Below are positions 33,205-50,687 of a stretch of 64,000 bases of DNA, one piece after another. The DNA is from Tiliqua scincoides (Eukaryota; Chordata; Lepidosauria; Squamata; Scincidae): NCBI RefSeq assembly GCF_035046505.1, contig NC_089826.1, forward strand, positions 83,028,254 to 83,092,253. The letters run 5' to 3'. Position numbers and translations under genes: made by a program. Position 1 is the stretch's first letter; every line of letters begins with the position of its first letter. Below the pieces are notes generated by a model. It had not been told where the DNA came from. It saw only the letters and a list, made by a program, of their open reading frames with translations, and ran no database searches.

Positions 33205-34060
33205 CAGGTGGAACCTCTTTATCCGTGGGGGTTCCATTCCTGGACTCCCACAGAGACTGAAAATCATGGATAACGGAACCAGCAATTTTCACAGCCCACC
33301 ATTGCTCCAAATGTGACTGGAGCCATTCTGAGCTTCCGAGAGGCCATGCACTACCTTGCGTGGTCTCTCCGAAGCTCAGAATGGCCCCCGGAGCAATTTC
33401 ACAGGCCAACACACATTTCCTTCTTTAAACGTTACACCAATTCCTAGGTATATTTGGGGTGCTGATTCCAAAAATGGCATCCGTTTTGCCCTATCACGTC
33501 TAGTTTTGGAGAAACGGCATAGCCTCTTTAGTGAATGGTTCAAGCAGCTTCCTTATGAGGAAGCCTACACCATGACTGATTGAACCATTCACATGAGGCT
33601 ATATCTCCAAAACTAGACATGATAGGGCAAAACGGATGCCATTTTTGGAATCGGCACCTCAAATTCATTTCAAACCACCATAAAGTTTGGGAAAAACTAT
33701 TCTGACGCTCAATTTTGTAGGCCTGTGTTTTTGGACAACTTCCAGATTTACCGGAAGTCCTCCTAAAATTGCTCCTGGTGGTTTTCTGAGACTTTCTGAT
33801 CACAAGATGACACGCAGCATATCCAAGGTTCAGAAAGCTACCTGGACCGATTTTGCGGATGACTTGCAGAATTCGCCCAAAAATCTCTTCAGGGGCCATT
33901 CTGAGCCATGGAGAAGCTGCACAAGGTGGCACGCAGAATTTCCGAGGCTCAGAAAGCCTCCCAGATGCGACTGGTCTGCAGGTGGCCAATCCAAGGGTTC
34001 AGCATTCACGGTGGGACAAATCTGGGGATGCCAAATCCGCAAATAAAGAGGCCCCACCTG
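33205..34060. mobile_element. Tigger-like element, 856 bp, with two large internal hairpins
   Basis: Flanked by TA (33203-33204, 34061-34062) with ends caggtggaacctctttatcc and aataaagaggccccacctg. Hairpin one pairs about 33301-33348 with 33357-33404. Hairpin two pairs about 33450-33547 with 33574-33667 at roughly 90% identity, around a gcttcctt...aaggaagc-like loop. No coding capacity. Confidence 0.85.
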
Positions 34061-34852
34061 TAGTTCTCATATACAGGCATATCCGTATCTGCAGTTATCT
34101 GTGGATACCCTCCCCCCGGCTGCGGGCCAGAGATAGGCTGGCCGCAGGCTGCATCTGGCCCCCAGGCCAGGGTTTGGAGACCCCTGCTCTAAATGCAGTG
34201 TTAATAGGCGCAGGAGGCTGCAGAGATAGGGTTTACTCATATCCATGGTTTCTGTATGGGGGGGGGGGCTGGAATGCCTTTATAACTCTTGTTCATTTCA
34301 GTTAAGCTTGCACAGGAGAATTTTCTGCTTGGGTGTACTCCATGTATGTGGAAAGTAAGATTTGGATTTTCCCCTTTGGACACCAAAATGTCTCTGTCTC
34401 AAATACTTGCTTATCCAACAAATTGCCTGAGAGCCCGGCTTTATGTTACATTCATCGCAGCAAATGTAGCCACATGTAAGTGAGGCTCTGATTCCTTGCA
34501 GTCCCAAGAGCTGGGACTGAATCCTGTGTTGAATTGATGGCACTGTCAATAAGAAAAACAGAAGTTCATAAGGTAAAAAGTTTGGTTTTCCTTTCATAAT
34601 TGGGAATTTGCAAACATGAATAATATTTAGGACTAAAAAAGAGCACTTTTTAATCAAAGAAATGAAATACAATAAGAGTGGAGCTCAGAATACCTAGAAA
34701 AGAGTCAAGAGTAACAGCTCCAAACAGTAAAATATTTATCATGTCAACAGTGCAATTTGTCAGTTGTTTTGTCTGGAATGTCTATTTTTATATAAACTTC
34801 ATGTTTTAATTTTATTTTTTCACCAATTTATTTGTACAATGTGAATATTTAG

Positions 34853-34858
34853 AATAAA
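34853..34858 (+). promoter_or_regulatory. ZBTB49: candidate ZBTB49 poly(A) signal
   Basis: AATAAA is followed within about 30 bases by ttatgtttgtggagtatctg, a GT-rich downstream element. Upstream text is AT-rich as usual for a terminal 3' UTR. Confidence 0.6.
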
Positions 34859-35201
34859 GAATTTTTTAAATTATGTTTGTGGAGTATCTGTTGCATATCC
34901 AAATGCTCCTCCTTTCCACCAGACCTTCCATCTCCTTGAGGATCCTACAAGCTGGTTTGAAATGAAATATAGAAACATGAAATCTATTTAGAAGAAAAAT
35001 GACAGGACTGTTTACCTGCCCAATGTAGTTTCAAGGAAAAGTCACCCTATGATCTTCTAGAGGGGTCTCGATAGAATGTTAAATGCAGACAAGGAGCAGG
35101 GAGGCATTATCTTTGTTGGATGGCTTGAACTTAAGCATACTTGAGAATAAGGGACATTTTATAATGTATGCCTTACTTTGCCACTCCCCTTCTTCCAAGT
35201 G

Positions 35202-35427
35202 CAGTGAGCCCTCCTTATCCGTGGGCGCCGCACCTGTGCATTTCACTCAATGTGGGTGCCAATCCCACGTATGGAGGGCCTCAAGGACCTCCCAGATGCA
35301 ATCAGAAATGCCTTCTGATTGTGTCTCGGAGGTCCTTGAGGCCCTTCCCACAGATTCAATTATCTATGGAAATAAGTACCCACAGGAGTCCAGGAACGAA
35401 TCCCCTGCAGATATTGAGGGCCCACTG
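35202..35427. mobile_element. Tigger-like MITE, 226 bp
   Basis: Ends cagtgagccctccttatcc and gagggcccactg. The right flank keeps TA (35428-35429); the left is TG. A middle hairpin pairs gcctcaaggacctcccagat with the later tcggaggtccttgaggc. Confidence 0.75.
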
Positions 35428-35449
35428 TACCTCACTGTATCTCCTGGGG

Positions 35450-35910
35450 CTGGGGATAAGAATAGGCCCTCAGTTTGGCTGTACTTGTCGTAAGAGGCGA
35501 CTAAACAGCCACCGGGTAGATGGGACTTGTCAGCCTGGGAAGGCAGCTCATCTGAGAGAAGGAAAACTCTGATCCCAAACCTCCACTGCCTTGTGGTTAC
35601 ATCCAGTTATGGAAAAGGCTTCAGGAGTCAACCTCGAGGCAAAATCCGGAGCCGGAGTCCCTGAGGCAGTTCATGGCTGAACACAGTCACGTTCTGGCAA
35701 CTCCTGCGATGCTGTTGGAACCAACCATATTAGCTTCTGCCTTTCCATTGGACCATTTCAGCGACGTGGAGAGGGGGAATTTGCTGCATGGGTAACATGG
35801 GTCTATCCTCCATATCTACTTTACCCAGGCTTCGCACACTCTGTTCCAGAACCACTATTCAGGGCGCAATACCATAGTCTTCCGAGACTGAAGGATGCCA
35901 ACAAATGTAC
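35450..35910 (+). repeat. retroposon-like 3' fragment, family unassigned
   Basis: Distinctive text gtaagaggcgactaaacagc and, at the end, cataccatagtcttccgagactgaaggatgcc-type sequence. The last ~70 bases recur at about 43055-43125 (cagagtcttcccagactgaagg). This looks like a shared 3' terminus. Confidence 0.5.
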
Positions 35911-36292
35911 CTCACAGAAGGGAAAAAGGATAGCTTTGCCTTGCAGTTACACACACACTCGAAAAAGAAGTAGGAGAATTGACAGTTCTGGAAAAAGAAA
36001 ATGAAAAATTACTAGTGTTTTATTAATTGCAAGACCAGCAACTACTTTCATGGTAGTATAACAGCTATTAATTCATCAAAATATTTTACCTTTTTATCCC
36101 AAATAAGCTAGTAACAATCTAACCTGAATGTTACTAGGACATGAATGACTGTCTTGTCTGGGAAGTGACACAACTGGTCCACCAGCCTAAGCTGGCAGAC
36201 GGCTGTTTGTGCTGCCATCTGAACACCCAGGTACACCCTTGAGCTGAGAACTGTGTTATGGGGGAGATACAGCACCGTCCAAAACATGCTCA

Positions 36293-36459
36293 GGGCCCAA
36301 TCCTATCCAATTATCAGTGCTGGTGTAGCTGTGCCAGTGGGGTGTGTGCTGCACCTTCCAGTGGAGGGGCAGTCACTGAGTCCTCCTCAAGGTATAGGAA
36401 CATGTGTTCCCTTGCATTGCAACTGCACCGGTGCTGAAAAGTAGGAAAGGATTGGCCCC
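36293..36459. mobile_element. Harbinger-like MITE, 167 bp
   Basis: gggcccaatcctatccaat...ggaaaggattggcccc, flanked by TCA on both sides (36290-36292, 36460-36462). Orientation is opposite to 24712-24890. Confidence 0.82.
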
Positions 36460-36601
36460 TCAATGGCTCACCCTAACTCAGCCAAGCCTCCAACAGTACA
36501 GTGACGAACCCTCGATTTAACATGGGGTTCTCCAGACTCTGGCCCACAGGCTGGATCTGGCACCCTGCATAACCCCTCCCCCGTGTGAACGACATTTACC
36601 G

Positions 36602-36778
36602 TTCCACGGGGGAGCCACATGGTTGTGGCACCAATCTTCCCTGAACTGCGCCATGGCTTGCCACATCTGCCTCGAAATCGGGGCACAGTGGCTGCTGGGG
36701 CAACAAACCCCAGAAGCAGCAAACTGGAGACCAGTTCAGGGGAGATTGGTGCCGCGACCCTGAGGCTCCCCGGTGGAA
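36602..36778. repeat. foldback repeat, ~48-bp arms
   Basis: ttccacgggggagccacatg, then ggcaccaatcttccctgaac (left) pair with gttcaggggagattggtgcc, then gaggctccccggtggaatc (right). The palindrome creates long mirrored frames on both strands, none coding. The surrounding text may belong to the GGGGTCTCCAAAC hAT family. Confidence 0.7.
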
Positions 36779-37109
36779 TCGTAAGCACTGTCTGCGCCAG
36801 GGAAGTCTTTCCACATGGCCCACACTGTATCCAGTGCTGGGATCAAACAGTCTGGAGGTTTCCTTTTGGGGGTAATTGGTTCCTTTACCCAGTGTAGAGC
36901 CCCAACCTACTCAGATCTGTACCAGCAAAATCACAGGTGCAAGTCCAGGAAGCCCAAGAGGGGAATAGGATTTGGCATATCTGCTGCGTTGGGTGGTGCT
37001 CTGGGATTCAGCACTGGGGTGACAGCACAGGCCTTCCTGCCACACTGCCTACACATAAGGTGCTATAAACATGCTTTATGGTACATTTGCAGCACCCTAC
37101 ACTGCTGTA

Positions 37110-37538
37110 ACAAAAGGCACATGATCCTCAGAACATAAAGCCAGGAGGGCTTGTTGGTACCTTGTTACGCAGTCTGTTGCTTTGTGTGCCAAGTGCGAGT
37201 TTTCTATTTGCAGTGTGTACCCATTCCCTGCAGAGTCACTTGCAACTTTGTCCACCAGGTGGCAACGAAAGGGTTCCGTACAGTTCTAAACAGTCAATGG
37301 GATGCCTTTTATTCAAACAACTTCTGCTGTTGTTGGTAGTATGGACATTGTTATATTGCACAGAACGCTCTGGAATGATGGCGGACATTCACCCAGGCAC
37401 ACTTTGGGAATCCCTGCTGTAGGGGCTAGCAAAGGGTCCAAGAGAACTGAGGCAGAGTTGTGACTGAATTCAACAGTGAAGTGTTAAAACATCAAAAGAG
37501 AGTTTATTAAGGGAAGGCAGCTGGATAATACAAGGAGT
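37110..37538. other. intergenic stretch without recognised features
   Basis: I see no coding exon or repeat family I can name between the GC-rich repeat before it and the hAT fragment at 37539. Confidence 0.3.
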
Positions 37539-37700
37539 CAGTGGCGTAGCTAGAGGGGGGGCAAAGCACTAAGTTTCGCAGGAAGCCTCATTGCAGTGTG
37601 CAAGCGGCCCCTGCCTTCCTTTGGAGGCAAGCATTTGCCTTTGTTTTGCGCTCCCTCCCCCCCCCCCCCGCCCGGAATGGCTCTGAAGGGGAAGGGGAGC
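37539..37700 (+). repeat. hAT-like MITE fragment (CAGTGGcgTAGCTAGAGGG family)
   Basis: It begins cagtggcgtagctagaggg and follows the left half of 38385-38596. A poly-C tract interrupts it near 37660. The right terminus is absent. Confidence 0.65.
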
Positions 37701-38384
37701 AAACTAAGCTTGTGGTCTTCACTGCATCTTGTGGTTGTGTTTCCCACTGCGCACTAATGCATTGCCTTATCATCTGCACTAAGCCAGACTATGTTTTATC
37801 ATTATGAAAGAGAAAGAAAAATCATTTCTATCTACTCTGCCCACACTATTTGTAATTTTATAATTAAGCATCCGATGAGCCCTGCTGAAGAAAACTCAAC
37901 ACCTCTCCTTTTGAGACAAACAGAAGGTCCTGTTGGTGACACCAATAGTTATCTTCTGCTTAACACATTCTGTTGCTCGTGCACACAGGAAACAGTCAAA
38001 AAAAAGGTAAGAACCAGCCCCATACGTTTGTTAACAGTCCTTTGCATGTTGTTTTTTATAACCTTCCATGGTTGTCTCTCCTGCTCTGCATAAAGTCTCC
38101 ATTGTGTTTGTTTTTTTGGCTCTCATTTTTATTGTTGCCATGGCTCAGATTTATCACCTGGTTTTGTTGCTGAGATTATCACCAAATGATGAGCATATGA
38201 CAATGTAGCTATGAAGTTGGACTCTAGTTAAGGATGGGGGCACGAACGCCAAGCCTCCATTTCCTTCCCAGCTGATTTTGCTGTTTTTCTTTCCCTGGGC
38301 TGTTCCCCACCCACCATTTGGGATTAGCTTCCCCAAGTACTGCACTGTCATAAAGTGGCATTTTTAGACAACAGCTGTACTGGT

Positions 38385-38596
38385 CAGTGGCATAGCTAGA
38401 GGGGGGTGCAAAGCACGAAGTTTTGCAGGTAGCCTCACTGCAGCATACAAGTGGCCCCTCCCCTTTGGAGCCAGGCATTTGCCTCCATTTTGCTCCCACT
38501 GCCCAGAATGGCTATGAAGGGAAGGGGCCGCTTGCATGCTGCAGTGAGGCTCCCTGCAAAACTTAGTGCTTTGCACCCCCTCCAGCTATGCCACTG
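38385..38596. mobile_element. foldback hAT MITE, 212 bp
   Basis: Termini cagtggcatagctagaggg and ccctccagctatgccactg are inverted, and most of the element pairs with itself. The target duplication GTACTGGT is perfect (38377-38384, 38597-38604). Confidence 0.92.
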
Positions 38597-38630
38597 GTAC
38601 TGGTTGTTGCTTGCTTTTGTATAGCACTTA

Positions 38631-38801
38631 GGGCCCAATCAGATCCAGTGCAGATGCAGCCTGCATTGCAGCCCCAAGGTAAAGGACAAAACGGTCCCTT
38701 ACCTTGAAGAGGCCTCCAAAACTGCCACCTCAATACAGGATGCAGTGCATGCCCCATTGGCACTACTGTATCAGTGTGGGAAATGTATATAGGATTGGGC
38801 C
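38631..38801. mobile_element. Harbinger-like MITE, 171 bp
   Basis: gggcccaatcagatccagtg...tataggattgggcc. The left flank is TTA; the right flank is TTT. It lies 26 bases past the hAT duplication at 38597-38604. Confidence 0.75.
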
Positions 38802-38880
38802 TTTATGAACTCTTACTTCTGGATTAACTACATTCCTAAGAGGAAGGGGCATTTGGGAGGTTCTCTCCTACCACTTCTTC

Positions 38881-39252
38881 CAGTGGCGTACCTGAGGTGG
38901 CACAAGGGGTGCAAATGCCCCAGGTGTCAGGCTTGGGGGGGGCAGTACCGTGCTGCCATCCACTCTCCCTGGCAGCAACCCCCACGGCACTCAGTTGCTG
39001 CACCAATCTGAGGGTCACCCCCTGAGGGACGCCCCATAAAGTCCTTCTGAAGGCTGGGGAAGTCACACGCAGCCTCCTCGACCCTCAGCAGAAAACCGAG
39101 TGTTGATTTTTGGCTTCCAGAAGCTCTTACAGAAGGCCAGGGAGGCTACCTGAATGCCTGGGGGGAGCGGGCACAGGGGGGCAGCCCCTCCAGGTGGGTG
39201 GTGACACCCCGGGCATATGACCTGGGCGGGGCAGTGGCCAGGAACGTCACTG
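38881..39252. mobile_element. non-autonomous hAT element (CAGTGGCGTACC), 372 bp
   Basis: Ends cagtggcgtacctgaggtg and ggaacgtcactg. The target duplication ACTTCTTC/GCTTCTTC matches at 7 of 8 (38873-38880, 39253-39260). Confidence 0.75.
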
Positions 39253-39576
39253 GCTTCTTCAAATACAACATATTGCTTCTTGTGTGGGGTTCCTAGTAGT
39301 CTCCCATCCAGATTACTGATAGGGTCACACCCCCTTAGCTTCAGAAATTCTGTAACTTCTGGTCTTCCAAGACAATTCGCTATGGCCTCTTCCATTTTTA
39401 TCCTTAACTGTTGCTCTTATGGAGCAGATTCAAGTAACTGCCATGTAGTGAGCCTCCATTTGCCTAAGTTTCTGGCAGAATGCCTTAATGCTGAGCTTGT
39501 CAAATGACCAGAAGCCATGAATGGCTGCTGCTCTTTGGAGGTAGTGCCACCATATAGTATGCTTTTAAAGCAGCTA

Positions 39577-39895
39577 CAGCAGTACGTTGCACTATCGTCT
39601 GGTTAGGGACCAGAGCAGGAATGAAAGTAAAAAATGGATGACTGTTAAAGCAGAGCCGGATTTATCTTGCAAATTTATTTTGGCCGGCAAAAAGTGTAAA
39701 TGTATTTACATGCACTGTATAACACATGCAAATGCCTGCAGGAATAAAAGCAAAATAAACGAAAGAACGTTGAAGAGCATCGTGGAAGGTTGGATAAAAT
39801 AGGACGAAAGAGGAAAGCACTTGGACGAAATTTGAAATGTGTTTACAAACTGAAAATGACGAAAGTCAAGTGGATGAAAGTCAAGGGTACTGCTG
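39577..39895. mobile_element. Tigger/mariner-like MITE, 319 bp
   Basis: Left end cagcagtacgttgcactatc and right end, reversed, cagcagtacccttgactttc. TA is on both sides (39575-39576, 39896-39897). The 39587-39802 frame runs through it but shows no transposase motif. Confidence 0.75.
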
Positions 39896-39897
39896 TA

Positions 39898-40685
39898 CCA
39901 TGAGGTTGTTGGTTGTCCAAGTCTATCCTAAGAAACCAACAAATTTTTTTCAACTGTTCTTTCCCTGCCCAGGAGACAATTGATTTTCCCTTCTCTTTTG
40001 CAAGAAACATGAGACAACATAGATTTTTCTTCATTGATTCCTTTTAAAAAAAAACAAAAACCACAAGCACTGTAGATAATGGCAGAACAGTGAGAAATCC
40101 ACTTCATTGGATTTCACTGCCAGCTGAATGGCTGTTTCTAACCAACTACGTCCGAGGCCCAAACACGTTGAACAGATACCCCAAGTAACAGGATACCCCC
40201 CTGTGCATGGGGACAGTAGGAATCTGCCTCTGTAACCTGAAAAGACTTCAGGATGACTTCGGTCCTGTGCAAGGAAGAGTGGTCTGCAAGCCAGAGGAGG
40301 AGGACTTGAAATTGGACTCTGCCTCAGGGCCAACGGTTCTGATTCCACAAGCAAGGATGATGAATTCATAGATGCATTTAAGCCCTGTGCCCCAGCCTGT
40401 AAGCTCTGTGCAGAGAAGACAGAGGGCTCACCTGCAGATTACCCAGTAACACCATGTACAAGACCCCAAGCCAGGGCTATGTCTGTTTAAATTTGTACTA
40501 GGTCTCTGCTAAGGGACAGGGTTATGACATTAAATAGGCCTTCACTGAGATTCACGTGAGCTTAGGACCAAGCTGCCTGCAGTGTGCAGTTCTGCCATTA
40601 GATTTCCCAGTGCCTTCTTCAAAGGAGCTTTGGGGTCGTGCCAGTTTGTTAAGGAAAGCAGTGCTGGAGTCAAACACCACCACCT
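39898..40685. other. intergenic stretch without recognised features
   Basis: No gene, RNA or named repeat recognised. A hAT relic (cagtggtcttcaacc) begins near 40690. Confidence 0.3.
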
Positions 40686-40734
40686 ACGCCAGTGGTCTTC
40701 AACCTTTTTTGTGCCACAATCCAAGTAAGTAACA

Positions 40735-41166
40735 GCCCAATCCTGTGCTGACTGGTGCGCGGGGCTGCCACAGTGCCAAAATGGCTGCCACGGCGTCCTA
40801 AGTGCACTGGGCAACCGGCGGCATTTGTCCTCTTCCCCCAGGTAAGGGAAGCGGTCCCGCAATGGGACTTCTCGCCTCTGTGTCGGCTATTTATGCAAGA
40901 CACCGTGAGAACTGATATGGGGCTCTGGGTCCTGCTCCCTCCCTCCCTCCACCATGCCTTCTCCCTGCCCCTCCCATCCCAGAACACCTACACCCCCACT
41001 CACCTCTCCACCACCTGGAACTCCAGGTGAGCGCCAGGCAGCTGCCCCCTGGTTTTTTGCAGTCCCAGCTCCAGTGCTGGGCCGGTGGTAACAGTCGCAG
41101 ACATGCCTTACAGCACATTTGTGACAGTGTGCCTTGAGTCAGCGCGCATTCCTCTGAATTGGGCCC
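40735..41166. repeat. GC-rich repeat block with GCCCAATCC ends
   Basis: It starts gcccaatcctgtgctgactgg and ends tctgaattgggcccc, which are weakly inverted. The interior (gccttacagcacatttgtgac) matches the blocks at 7405 and 47540. It may be a larger Harbinger-like relative. Confidence 0.45.
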
Positions 41167-41196
41167 CAAGTAAGTAAGTAATTTATATATGAGACC

Positions 41197-41473
41197 CAGT
41201 AGTGAACCTAGGACTGGGTAAATGGGGCAATTGCCCCAGGTGCTCAGCCCGCGCTACTCTTCGATCACGCGGGAAGCCTCAGTGAGGTTCCCGACACTGT
41301 TGGAAACTGCACTTCCAGTTTTCCGGAAGTGCAGTTTAAGACCACAGGGAAGCCTCAGAAGGCTTCCCCAGTTGGTCCTACAGTTGCACAAGGCTCCGTC
41401 GAGCTCCAAAGGTGGGGGGGGCAGCTTTTGCAGATTTTTGCCCCAGAAGCAGGGAGGGGTAAGTCCGCCACTG
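41197..41473. repeat. hAT-like copy (CAGTrGTGrACCT family)
   Basis: cagtagtgaacctaggactg...ggaagtgcagttt...ggtaagtccgccactg parallels the better copy at 54912-55213. No convincing target duplication. Confidence 0.6.
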
Positions 41474-41649
41474 GACCCACCAATGATTCCACCCCCAACT
41501 GGGACCCTATCCAGCCACCTGGCCCCATTATGTTCCCCAGTGCTGTTCACTGTAACCAAATATTCCTATTCGAGAGAGCAGGAGAGAGTAGAATAAATTA
41601 CCATGAAGCCTGGCACTAGTGAAAGCTATTTCAGTACAACTGAAAAAAC

Positions 41650-41745
41650 CTCAGCAGGACTGGGACACAATTCTCCTGGTACCCAAAGGGGTACACCTTC
41701 GGGGAGAAGGGCGGGATAAAAATAAAGTTTATTATTATTATTGCA
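41650..41745 (+). repeat. SINE 3' end with (ATT)n tail
   Basis: ggggagaagggcgggataaaaataaagtttattattatt is a familiar squamate SINE/L2-type 3' end. A second tail is at 51024-51081 ((AAAT)n). Confidence 0.6.
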
Positions 41746-42059
41746 CCAGATGCCTCCCCCTTTAACTTGTGGTGCTCCGGTCCAGTGGTCTTCAACCTTT
41801 TTCATTCCTGTAAGTTGCTGCAACCTCACATCTGAGGCTTTGCAACCCCACTGGGGTGGCAAACCCCAAAATTTGAATATTGAACCTATGCTATTTCCCT
41901 GATTAAAACCTCCAATCAAGCTGCTGTTCATTTCTTGGGGGGGGGGGGGAGGAGACAGGTGTCCTAGAAATTGAATGTCAATATCCACAGATTCCCATGA
42001 CAACTCTGCCTCTTCCCAGGCCTTGTTTAGTTTCACAGATTTGAACTACTGAACATGTA

Positions 42060-42990
42060 TGTAAACTACTATTCAGTGAATTACTCCACTGAAAAGCAGT
42101 GCATTGAGGTGATGAGACCTGCTATGAAACTCATAAAATGCAAGAGGTGGGATGAGGAAAACAGCCAGTTTACATTTGCCAATTCCTTCTAAGGGCCTGC
42201 AAGCTGCCATTATCACTGAATACAGTATTTAAAATCGGACTTTCCCAGAGTCTTGGAGCAATGTGGCAAACTCAGAAATCAACTGCAGGTGGAGTTCCTC
42301 TGGAAACATGGTGACACAGCGCTTGCGGACATGTGGGTCACCATGGGATATAGGAAGCTAGACTAGATGTGCCCTTGGCCTGATCCAGCAAGGCTCTTCT
42401 TAAGGGCACTCCAAATCTACCACCTCTTCCCTCCACACACACCATCTGCTACTCACCTGCTACCCCACTCGCTTGCTTACCCAGACCCCCTTCTCCAAAG
42501 CATTCAGAACTTTTAGTCCTTGGGGCAGGGTAGCTGATAATGCAGGCTGAGATGCAAGCAAGGCATTAAAGCACGAATGTGACATTGTTGAACACCTTTG
42601 CATCAAATGCTTGCAAGAAGCCCAACCCTATGTTGTCCCAGCACCTAGAGGAAAAGCGGTGCCTAAATGGCAGCCGCTGAATTCTGTGGGCCACAGGACA
42701 GCTGCCAAAGCCTCCTCAGCGGGAGGAAGGGGACAAAACTTTCCTTACCCAAGGTAACGCCGCTGCAGCCCCAATGGGTCTCCTTGAAGCTCTGCCAGCA
42801 ATTTTCTGGTAAAGAAGCGAGGAGGCACATGTTGGGCTCCCAGGCTCAGGAGGGAGCGCAGGATATGGCAGCCACAGTCTGCTGCTACTCTTGCCCCCTC
42901 CAGGGCCTGAACCTCCCCTTCCCCGTTTTGCCCCTCCCCTTCGCAAATAAAGGTAGCAGTGAGACCCACTGTGGCTGCTCCTTAAGGCTC
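42060..42990. other. intergenic stretch, little recognised
   Basis: A short CR1 relic lies at about 42330-42405 (gggatataggaagctagact). The rest, including the GC-rich 42660-42960, shows no exon or repeat I can name. Confidence 0.35.
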
Positions 42991-43209
42991 CAATCCTAGA
43001 CCTACTTTCCTGAGAGTAAGCCCCATCCCAAATCGGCCTTTTCAGCCACACTAGACGCTGTGCCAGAACCACCATCCAGAGCGCGATACCAGAGTCTTCC
43101 CAGACTGAAGGTTGCCAACAACCAAGCCCCATGGAACACAATGGGGCTTCCTTCTAAGTAGTCAAGCATAGGCTTGTGCTGAAAAAAAAAATCCAGTAAA
43201 TGCGCAATG

Positions 43210-43525
43210 CAAGGCACCTGTTTAACATTACTAGTGTGTGGAACTCCTTGCCACAGGAAATAGTGGTGACATCTTGCCCAGGCGCCTTTAAGAGGGGATT
43301 GGACAAATTTCTGGAGGAAAAGTCCATCACAGTAGGTATGTGCAAGCTCCTGGTATTGGAGGTAGGCTGCCTCTGGTTACCAGCTGCAGGGGAGGGCACC
43401 AGGACGCAGGCTGTGCCTGTTGTCTTGTGTGCCCTGAAGCACTTGGTGGGCCACTGTGAGATCCAGGAAGCTGGACTAGGTGGGCCTTTGGCCTGACCCA
43501 GTGGGGCTGTTCTTGTGTTCCCCCC
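43210..43525 (+). repeat. CR1 LINE 3' fragment
   Basis: gtggaactccttgccacagg, then aggggattggacaaatttct, ending gtggggctgttcttgtgttc. A forward-strand copy with moderate divergence. Confidence 0.85.
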
Positions 43526-43729
43526 TCCCAGGAATGCTAAGGAGAGAGAAGACACGTGGCCCTCGTTCTGAGGACTGGGCAGCACTTGAGACCAGCCACC
43601 CCAGAGCACCCCCAGCTGTGCGCAGCCCAAACCGATGTGCTCCCCAATCCTATACTCAGAAGCCAGTCCCGCTGTGTTCAGTGATATTTACTCCCAGGAA
43701 AGCGTGGCGAGGATTGGGCAGGTGGTCAT

Positions 43730-44360
43730 TCATTCGGATGTGCCCACCCGCCAGGCCCACTCCACGTGCTGGTTCAGCTCCTCAAAGGCCCGGCGCCTTC
43801 CCAAGTGGTCCCCGCGCCGGGGAGGGGCTGGGCTTGCACGGGTGCGGTGGCCCCTCTTTGCACGTGTGAATGGAGCCCGGGGGGCGGCCTGTCCAGGGGG
43901 CGCGATCAGCTCCGGCTTCCCAGGGGCTCCTTTGTGCTGCTGCCGGGCTCGGGCTGGAGGAGGAGGGAGCGACGCGGAGGCTGCGTCACCGCCGAGGAGA
44001 AGCTGCTGCTGCTGCTCTCCCCCCCCCCGGCGGAGCCCCCTCCTTCCCCCGCCCAGCCAGCCCGGCGCAGCCCAGCCCAGCCCAGCCCGCCACCGCATCC
44101 CAGGGATCTCTCCTTCGCCGCGCCGGGAGGTCGTTCCATCGCGGGCAGGAGCAGCGCGCAGAGGCCGTCCAGAGGCGAGGTGGGGGGCCGCGGGGGGCGC
44201 ACCGGCAGCTGCTCGGAGGCGCGACGCAGCCACTGCTGGGGGCAGCGCGGGGGGGCAGCTGGACGGAGGGAGGGAGGGATGAGGGGGTGGGGGCGCGCGG
44301 GGTGCGCACGGGGGGCGGAGGGGCCCGGGGGGCAGGGACCTGGCCCCCCCATGCGCAGCT
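43730..44360. promoter_or_regulatory. NSG1: CpG island, putative NSG1 promoter and non-coding first exon
   Basis: Dense G/C with many CpG (gcgccttcc, cgcgccggg, gcgacgcgg, ccgccgagg) and short (CTG)n and (CAGCC)n runs. It ends about 350 bases before the first NSG1 coding exon. A CpG island promoter is expected for this gene. The long frames on both strands are due to GC richness. A candidate donor is GAG|GTGGGG near 44180, unproven. Confidence 0.65.
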
Positions 44361-44420
44361 TACTCAAGGTGTAGGACTGGATCGCCTGGAAGCCGCCCCC
44401 CCAACCCGCCTCCACTCTCA

Positions 44421-50687
<6,267 letters not shown>

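Larger units (their letters stand above)
32477..34880 (+). other. ZBTB49: inferred ZBTB49 3' UTR
   Basis: The interval runs from the stop to just past AATAAA at 34853-34858, which is followed by a GT-rich stretch. It includes a MIR/L2-like fragment (32905-33090), a Tigger-like element (33205-34060) and a piece of the GGGGTCTCCAAAC hAT family (34110-34190). Another AATAAA at 34042 lies inside the transposon. Without transcript data the true end is uncertain. Confidence 0.55.

Noticed and set aside
34042-34047. AATAAA as the ZBTB49 poly(A) signal
   Set aside because: It is part of the Tigger-like terminal text (caaataaagaggcc), with no GT-rich element after it; 34853 is better placed. It could still be used.
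36468-36897. Mirrored frames on both strands as overlapping genes
   Set aside because: They come from the two arms of a foldback repeat.
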